Positions 5,575 through 8,758 of a stretch of 8,758 nt of DNA are shown one piece after another. This DNA comes from Candidatus Thalassarchaeaceae archaeon (GTDB lineage: Archaea > Thermoplasmatota > Poseidoniia > Poseidoniales > Thalassarchaeaceae). The stretch's first letter is position 1. Each line of letters opens with the position of its first letter. Location: contig JASLJW010000019.1 in the NCBI GenBank assembly GCA_030747885.1, positions 1 through 8,758 of the forward strand, in the 5' to 3' direction. Position numbers and translations under genes: made by a program. A model generated the notes under the pieces. That model made no database searches. It saw only the letters and a list, made by a program, of their open reading frames with translations, and was not told the DNA's origin.

Positions 5575-7134
5575 TTATTTCCCAATTATATCGGATGCTT
5601 TCTTCATTGCTCCAAGATCTCTTCGAAGACGTTCTCTCATAGCATCATGAAGCCACATTCCATTCTCTAATTCTACAATCAATCCTGATTCAATTAGTGC
5701 TAATGGAGGAGATGATTCAACTCCTGCGGCTTCACCTAATTCCTCCCACGGAATTGGTCTGTCCACACTTGCCAATATATTCAGAATTATGCGTTCTTGT
5801 TCGGGCAACACATCCAAAATTTCCTGATCCAAGAATCTAAGCCAATCTTCGTGAACGACTTGCCCATATATCTCTAATAATTCCAATGCCAATGGATGCC
5901 CTCCTGTTAATTGGTGAATCGAATCTGCATCTGCATCTTTGGGAGCATCAATCCGATCTAACCAATCTCTAACCACTTCTAGGCTAAGTCCAGAAACAGG
6001 AAGTTCCTGCATTCTTCCCCTTGTAAGAACATCTCTTCGATCGTAAAATGACATTGTGGTTCGCGAAACAAATAGTAGCCTAAGAGGAGTAACTTCAGCC
6101 ACTTGTAAAAGGGCTCCAAACAAATGTTGCCCTGATTCTGATAAATGATGAGCATCGTCGATGACCAATAAAATGTAAGGAGGGATGTCAGAAGTTCCTT
6201 CATGATCTGTGAAAATTCTCTCTCTAAGAGCCATTGGATCAGTTAGATATTCAATTAATCTTCGGCGAAATAAATCAATGTCAAATGGGGCACCAGGAGA
6301 TTTTGGAAGAGTATCTAGTAAATCATGGGGGTCCCAACGGCCTTCTTTTCTAGATTCAACCCCTAAACGATGAAGTAAACTAATGGATAAACCAAGTGGA
6401 GAATCCCATGGATGACAGGGATAGAACATCAAGCGAAGGCTCGGCATTCTATCCAAGAGAGATTGGGTCCAATGAGAAATTAAAGTGGTCTTTCCAGTGC
6501 CTGCAATACCATGGACCAACATTCCTGCTGCTCTTCCCTCAAACCAATCGTCAAGAGATTTCAATTCCGCTTCTCTACCGTGTATTTTCCGAATACTTGG
6601 AGGACGGACATGATAGGTAGAATGGGCACCCTTCAGGAGAGAAATAGGGGTCGGATTCTTCGGAGAACGGCGAACTGACCCAAATCGAATATCACCATAA
6701 TGCAAGACTCCTTCATGCTGAGCATGCATCAAAACTTGAAGAAGGCTCATTTGTGCATCGATACGTTCGGCTGCTTGGTCTGCTCTAACGGTTAACATGG
6801 TTCCTTCTTGATCACGGATTGATACGCGTATCGAAGACATACGTACTATTCTCTGCATAGCAACTGAGCGCCCATCTTCTGTAAGTTGCCATGTTCTCTG
6901 TCTTCGAGAATCATCATGGACATTTCGAGTCAATACATTGACCAATTCACGACGGTCAAGATTTCTCATTGCCCTACTAACATTTGGCGGATGTAACGCA
7001 CAAGCCTCTGCGATACCATTTCGAGTGACTGATACGTCAACAGTGTGCCGATCAGCCTGATCATCGTGCTCCATCAAATGAAGTAATATTCGATCTTCAA
7101 CCGCAACATTGACCCTGTCCGGCTCGACCTCCAT
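5575..7134 (-). CDS. MarR-like winged helix fused to a STAND/MalT-type ATPase; putative one-component regulator
   Basis: I recognise the domains of this 519-aa protein but not the gene. Residues about 11-105 form a MarR-like winged helix-turn-helix: 'VEDRILLHLMEH' (12-23), a recognition helix around 'HPPNVSRAMRNLDRRELV' (48-65), and a wing with basic 'DDSRRQRTWQLTEDGR' (74-89). A linker (about 106-183) leads to a P-loop ATPase with Walker A 'GIAGTGKTT' (209-217), Walker B 'ILLVIDDAHH' (321-330), and 'LRLLFVSRTT' (351-360) with an arginine typical of MalT-like STAND proteins. 'GGHPLALELL' (411-420) is also typical. The C-terminus (about 443-505) looks like another winged helix. STAND ATPases are ligand-gated switches, so this is probably an ATP-dependent DNA-binding regulator in the cytoplasm. 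An Orc1/Cdc6-like initiator is less likely given the N-terminal MarR-like domain. No ribosome binding site is obvious at ATG 7134. It converges on thioredoxin (2-bp gap) and diverges from the secreted propeller gene. Confidence 0.8.
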   Translation of the reverse strand: MEVEPDRVNVAVEDRILLHLMEHDDQADRHTVDVSVTRNGIAEACALHPPNVSRAMRNLDRRELVNVLTRNVHDDSRRQRTWQLTEDGRSVAMQRIVRMSSIRVSIRDQEGTMLTVRADQAAERIDAQMSLLQVLMHAQHEGVLHYGDIRFGSVRRSPKNPTPISLLKGAHSTYHVRPPSIRKIHGREAELKSLDDWFEGRAAGMLVHGIAGTGKTTLISHWTQSLLDRMPSLRLMFYPCHPWDSPLGLSISLLHRLGVESRKEGRWDPHDLLDTLPKSPGAPFDIDLFRRRLIEYLTDPMALRERIFTDHEGTSDIPPYILLVIDDAHHLSESGQHLFGALLQVAEVTPLRLLFVSRTTMSFYDRRDVLTRGRMQELPVSGLSLEVVRDWLDRIDAPKDADADSIHQLTGGHPLALELLEIYGQVVHEDWLRFLDQEILDVLPEQERIILNILASVDRPIPWEELGEAAGVESSPPLALIESGLIVELENGMWLHDAMRERLRRDLGAMKKASDIIGK

Positions 7135-7143
7135 AGATATCTA
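7134..7143. repeat. 10-bp perfect palindrome at the start codon of the STAND regulator
   Basis: TAGATATCTA overlaps the first base of the minus-strand ATG. Its position suits an autoregulatory operator, but a 10-bp palindrome of A/T-rich sequence can also arise by chance. Confidence 0.3.
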
Positions 7144-7192
7144 GTGTAAGGCCAATTGAATTGAAGGGTTCGGAAATACGGGTATTTTTGTG

Positions 7193-7197
7193 TATAA
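7193..7197 (-). promoter_or_regulatory. Candidate TATA box for the winged-helix/STAND gene
   Basis: TTATA on the minus strand, within TTGTTATACAC, is about 60 nt before the ATG at 7134. It would place transcription start near 7170 and leave a leader of about 35 nt. It is about 30 bp from the opposing box of the propeller gene, so the two promoters are close enough to interfere. Confidence 0.4.
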
Positions 7198-7222
7198 CAA
7201 ATGATGCAAAGCGACCATAACG

Positions 7223-7229
7223 GTTTATT
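7223..7229 (+). promoter_or_regulatory. Candidate TATA box for the secreted propeller gene (leaderless start)
   Basis: GTTTATT lies 22-28 nt before the ATG at 7251, the spacing expected if transcription begins at or next to the start codon. No ribosome binding site is visible between them, which agrees with a leaderless mRNA. Confidence 0.45.
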
Positions 7230-7250
7230 CTTGGAAACTCACCCGAATAC

Positions 7251-8758
7251 ATGATTCGGATGCGAGAACAGTCCATCGCTCTCTTTGCATCGATGTTAAT
7301 GTTCTCAATTCTCTTCGTTCCAATGATTTCTGCATCTGGACAAACCGATGTTGATGGAGATGGCGTAGTGGATGGATTAGATGACTGTCCAAACGCTTGG
7401 GGAAATAGTACAACTGATCGGCAAGGGTGTCCAGATTCAGACGGTGATGGTACAAGTGATCTAAACGACCCGATTGTGATGGGTACGGGAGGATATCTCC
7501 AAGATGCTTATATTGCTTCTAGTGACGATTTAGTGGCCGTTCTTTTTATGCCGGGAAATGGAACTTACTATCTGCGTGCTATGAACGATGAAGGAAGTTG
7601 GAATAATCCAGATAGTTCTGTGGTTCGAGTTATGGACACTGCTACTCGCAACACAGTGAGAACTATCACGATTAATGGCGATATGACCGCAGATATTGCT
7701 TGGGCGCCAGATGGTGATCGATTTGCAATTCATACCGATGGTGAAGAAATAAAAATCTACAATACATATAGCGGAAGTTTAGATTTGACTATAGACACAG
7801 ATGGTGAGGTTGCTGGAGAAATAGAATTCTCACCAGATGGGAGCATCATCATAGCAGTCGGCTATCAAAGTGGGAACAGTGGAAATGGACAGGTGCAAGT
7901 ATTCAATTCAACTACTGGAAATGAGATTGCAGATTTTAGTCCGGGTGGTTCTGATTACCTTTACTCAGTAGATTTCAGTCCAGATGGAGAGTTTTTCGTG
8001 ATTGGCGGTAATGATAATTTCTACATATATTATTCCAGTAATCAAACATTATTCAGAACTGTAACTCCTAATTTTAGTACCTTGAATGCGGTTGCATGGT
8101 CACCAGATGGGAATATGATTGCAATCTGCGAAGCATGGGGCGGAAGTAATGCACGAGCTAGAGTATACCATGCTCTAAATGGCTCTCAAATTTTCTCATA
8201 TACTACATCTACATCATGTAATGATGCAGCTTGGTCCCCAGACTCTTCACAAATAGCATTCTCCCACACGTACTACCGATCTGATGGGGCCTCAATTAGA
8301 ATCTTTGACGCAAGAACTGGGACTCTCGTTGATACTTTGAGCGGCCCTCGTCCAGGTAGTTGTACTAGTAGCGGTAATGGAAACAATTGCGGAACTATCT
8401 ATGGTGTTGATTGGCATCCTGATGGTGACTACATTATTTCTGCGCATGGAAGAAATGATGAGGGCATATACCACTGGATTGTGGACCCAGATATAGATGG
8501 AGATGGTGTTCTTAATCCAGATGATGCATTTCCAGAAGATGGGACCCAGTGGGATGATACTGATGGAGATGGATATGGAGATAATCAAGCTGGGAATGAG
8601 CCAGACGGATGCATCAACACCCCTGGAACATCAACTCAAGATTTGTTTGGATGTGTAGATACAGATTCAGACGGTTGGTCAGATTCAGGGGATGATTATC
8701 CAACTGATTTCTATCAATGGGTAGATGCAGACGGGGACAGTTATCCCGATAATACCGC
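7251..8758 (+). CDS. Secreted calcium-binding-repeat and beta-propeller protein (3' truncated)
   Basis: An uninterrupted frame from ATG 7251 runs off the window: 502 residues visible, no stop. Residues 1-29 are a signal peptide: 'MRMREQ'-like basic start (MIRMREQ), hydrophobic core to about 27, small residues 'SASG' at the likely cleavage site. Thrombospondin type 3 repeats follow ('DVDGDGVVDGLDDCPNAWG', 33-51; 'GCPDSDGDGTSDLNDP', 59-74), which bind Ca2+. Next is a propeller with six clear WD40/PD40-like blade starts at about 152, 193, 242, 283, 328 and 388 ('FSPDG', 'WSPDG', 'WHPDG'). A likely first blade at about 89-100 makes seven. From 412 come new Asp-rich repeats ('DIDGDGVLNPDDAFPEDGTQ' at 414-433, 'DTDGDGYGDN', 'DTDSDGWSDSGDDYPTDFYQW'). 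Six N-glycosylation sequons start at residues 52, 103, 219, 264, 274 and 310. It is likely a cell-surface or released protein; ligand unknown. ATG 7260 is an alternative start. Confidence 0.88.
   Translation, partial: MIRMREQSIALFASMLMFSILFVPMISASGQTDVDGDGVVDGLDDCPNAWGNSTTDRQGCPDSDGDGTSDLNDPIVMGTGGYLQDAYIASSDDLVAVLFMPGNGTYYLRAMNDEGSWNNPDSSVVRVMDTATRNTVRTITINGDMTADIAWAPDGDRFAIHTDGEEIKIYNTYSGSLDLTIDTDGEVAGEIEFSPDGSIIIAVGYQSGNSGNGQVQVFNSTTGNEIADFSPGGSDYLYSVDFSPDGEFFVIGGNDNFYIYYSSNQTLFRTVTPNFSTLNAVAWSPDGNMIAICEAWGGSNARARVYHALNGSQIFSYTTSTSCNDAAWSPDSSQIAFSHTYYRSDGASIRIFDARTGTLVDTLSGPRPGSCTSSGNGNNCGTIYGVDWHPDGDYIISAHGRNDEGIYHWIVDPDIDGDGVLNPDDAFPEDGTQWDDTDGDGYGDNQAGNEPDGCINTPGTSTQDLFGCVDTDSDGWSDSGDDYPTDFYQWVDADGDSYPDNT
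8481..8758 (+). repeat. Asp-rich TSP3-like repeat array in the propeller protein
   Basis: Within the coding frame, units of the type 'D-x-D-G-D-G/S-x-x-D/N-x-x-D-x-FP/YP-x-D-x-x-QW-x-D' recur: about residues 414-435, 436-446, 470-491 and 491-502, cut by the window end. The DNA repeats GATGGAGATGG-like blocks. Such arrays bind calcium and often form long stalks, so the full protein is probably much longer. Confidence 0.75.

Noticed and set aside
5979..6203. Second minus-strand open frame inside the STAND ATPase gene
   Set aside because: It is in a different frame of the same DNA, with no motif and no ribosome binding site; the ATPase frame has clear Walker motifs across this region.
8292..8588. 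Minus-strand open frame with Ile/Ser-rich repeats
   Set aside because: It is the antisense of the Asp-rich coding repeats (GAT GGA GAT on plus reads as ATC TCC ATC on minus), so low complexity and lack of stops follow from the real gene.

Overview
The window looks like a stretch of an archaeal chromosome, most probably a marine Group II euryarchaeon (Poseidoniales) or a close relative. The lineage call is inference from several signs: an archaellin/pilin-like C-terminus at the left edge; a secreted Asp-rich protein with thrombospondin-3-type repeats and 'FPxDxxQWxDxDGDG' units at the right edge; archaeal TATA-like boxes rather than -35/-10 promoters; short ribosome binding sites matching the archaeal anti-SD (GGTGAT, GGAG); and an aerobe's redox set (thioredoxin, CGFS glutaredoxin, BolA). 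Coding density is high, there is no gap above about 120 bp, and I see no RNA gene, insertion sequence or CRISPR array.

Layout. 1-240 (+) is the 3' end of a probable archaellin/type IV pilin gene with strongly selected codons. It is followed by a two-tier hairpin and T-tract at 289-352. 347-3697 holds three glycosyltransferases: a membrane GT2 enzyme (-), a GT-B/GT4 enzyme (+, divergent from the first), and a second GT-B enzyme (-) whose 3' end overlaps that of the + gene by 29 bp. The third enzyme is the last gene of a minus-strand set BolA -> monothiol glutaredoxin -> glycosyltransferase (4398 down to 2669) with 4- and 10-nt spacers. Upstream lies rpe (ribulose-phosphate 3-epimerase, -), which ends at a T8 run. 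It diverges from thioredoxin (+, 5255-5572). Thioredoxin converges, with a 2-bp gap, on a 519-aa protein joining a MarR-like winged helix to a STAND/MalT-type ATPase (-). Divergent from that, 7251 to the window end (+) starts a secreted protein: signal peptide, TSP3 repeats, a seven-bladed propeller, then more TSP3-like repeats. It runs off the window.

How the genes may fit together. BolA and the CGFS glutaredoxin are a known [2Fe-2S] partnership and are the clearest functional unit here. Thioredoxin and rpe (pentose phosphate pathway) sit beside them, giving a loose redox/carbon neighbourhood. The glycosyltransferases probably build surface glycan or decorate secreted proteins; the propeller protein carries six N-glycosylation sequons. 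The least characterised gene is the winged-helix/STAND ATPase, which looks like a one-component, ligand-gated transcription regulator. I found no convincing evidence of a wholly new multi-gene system.
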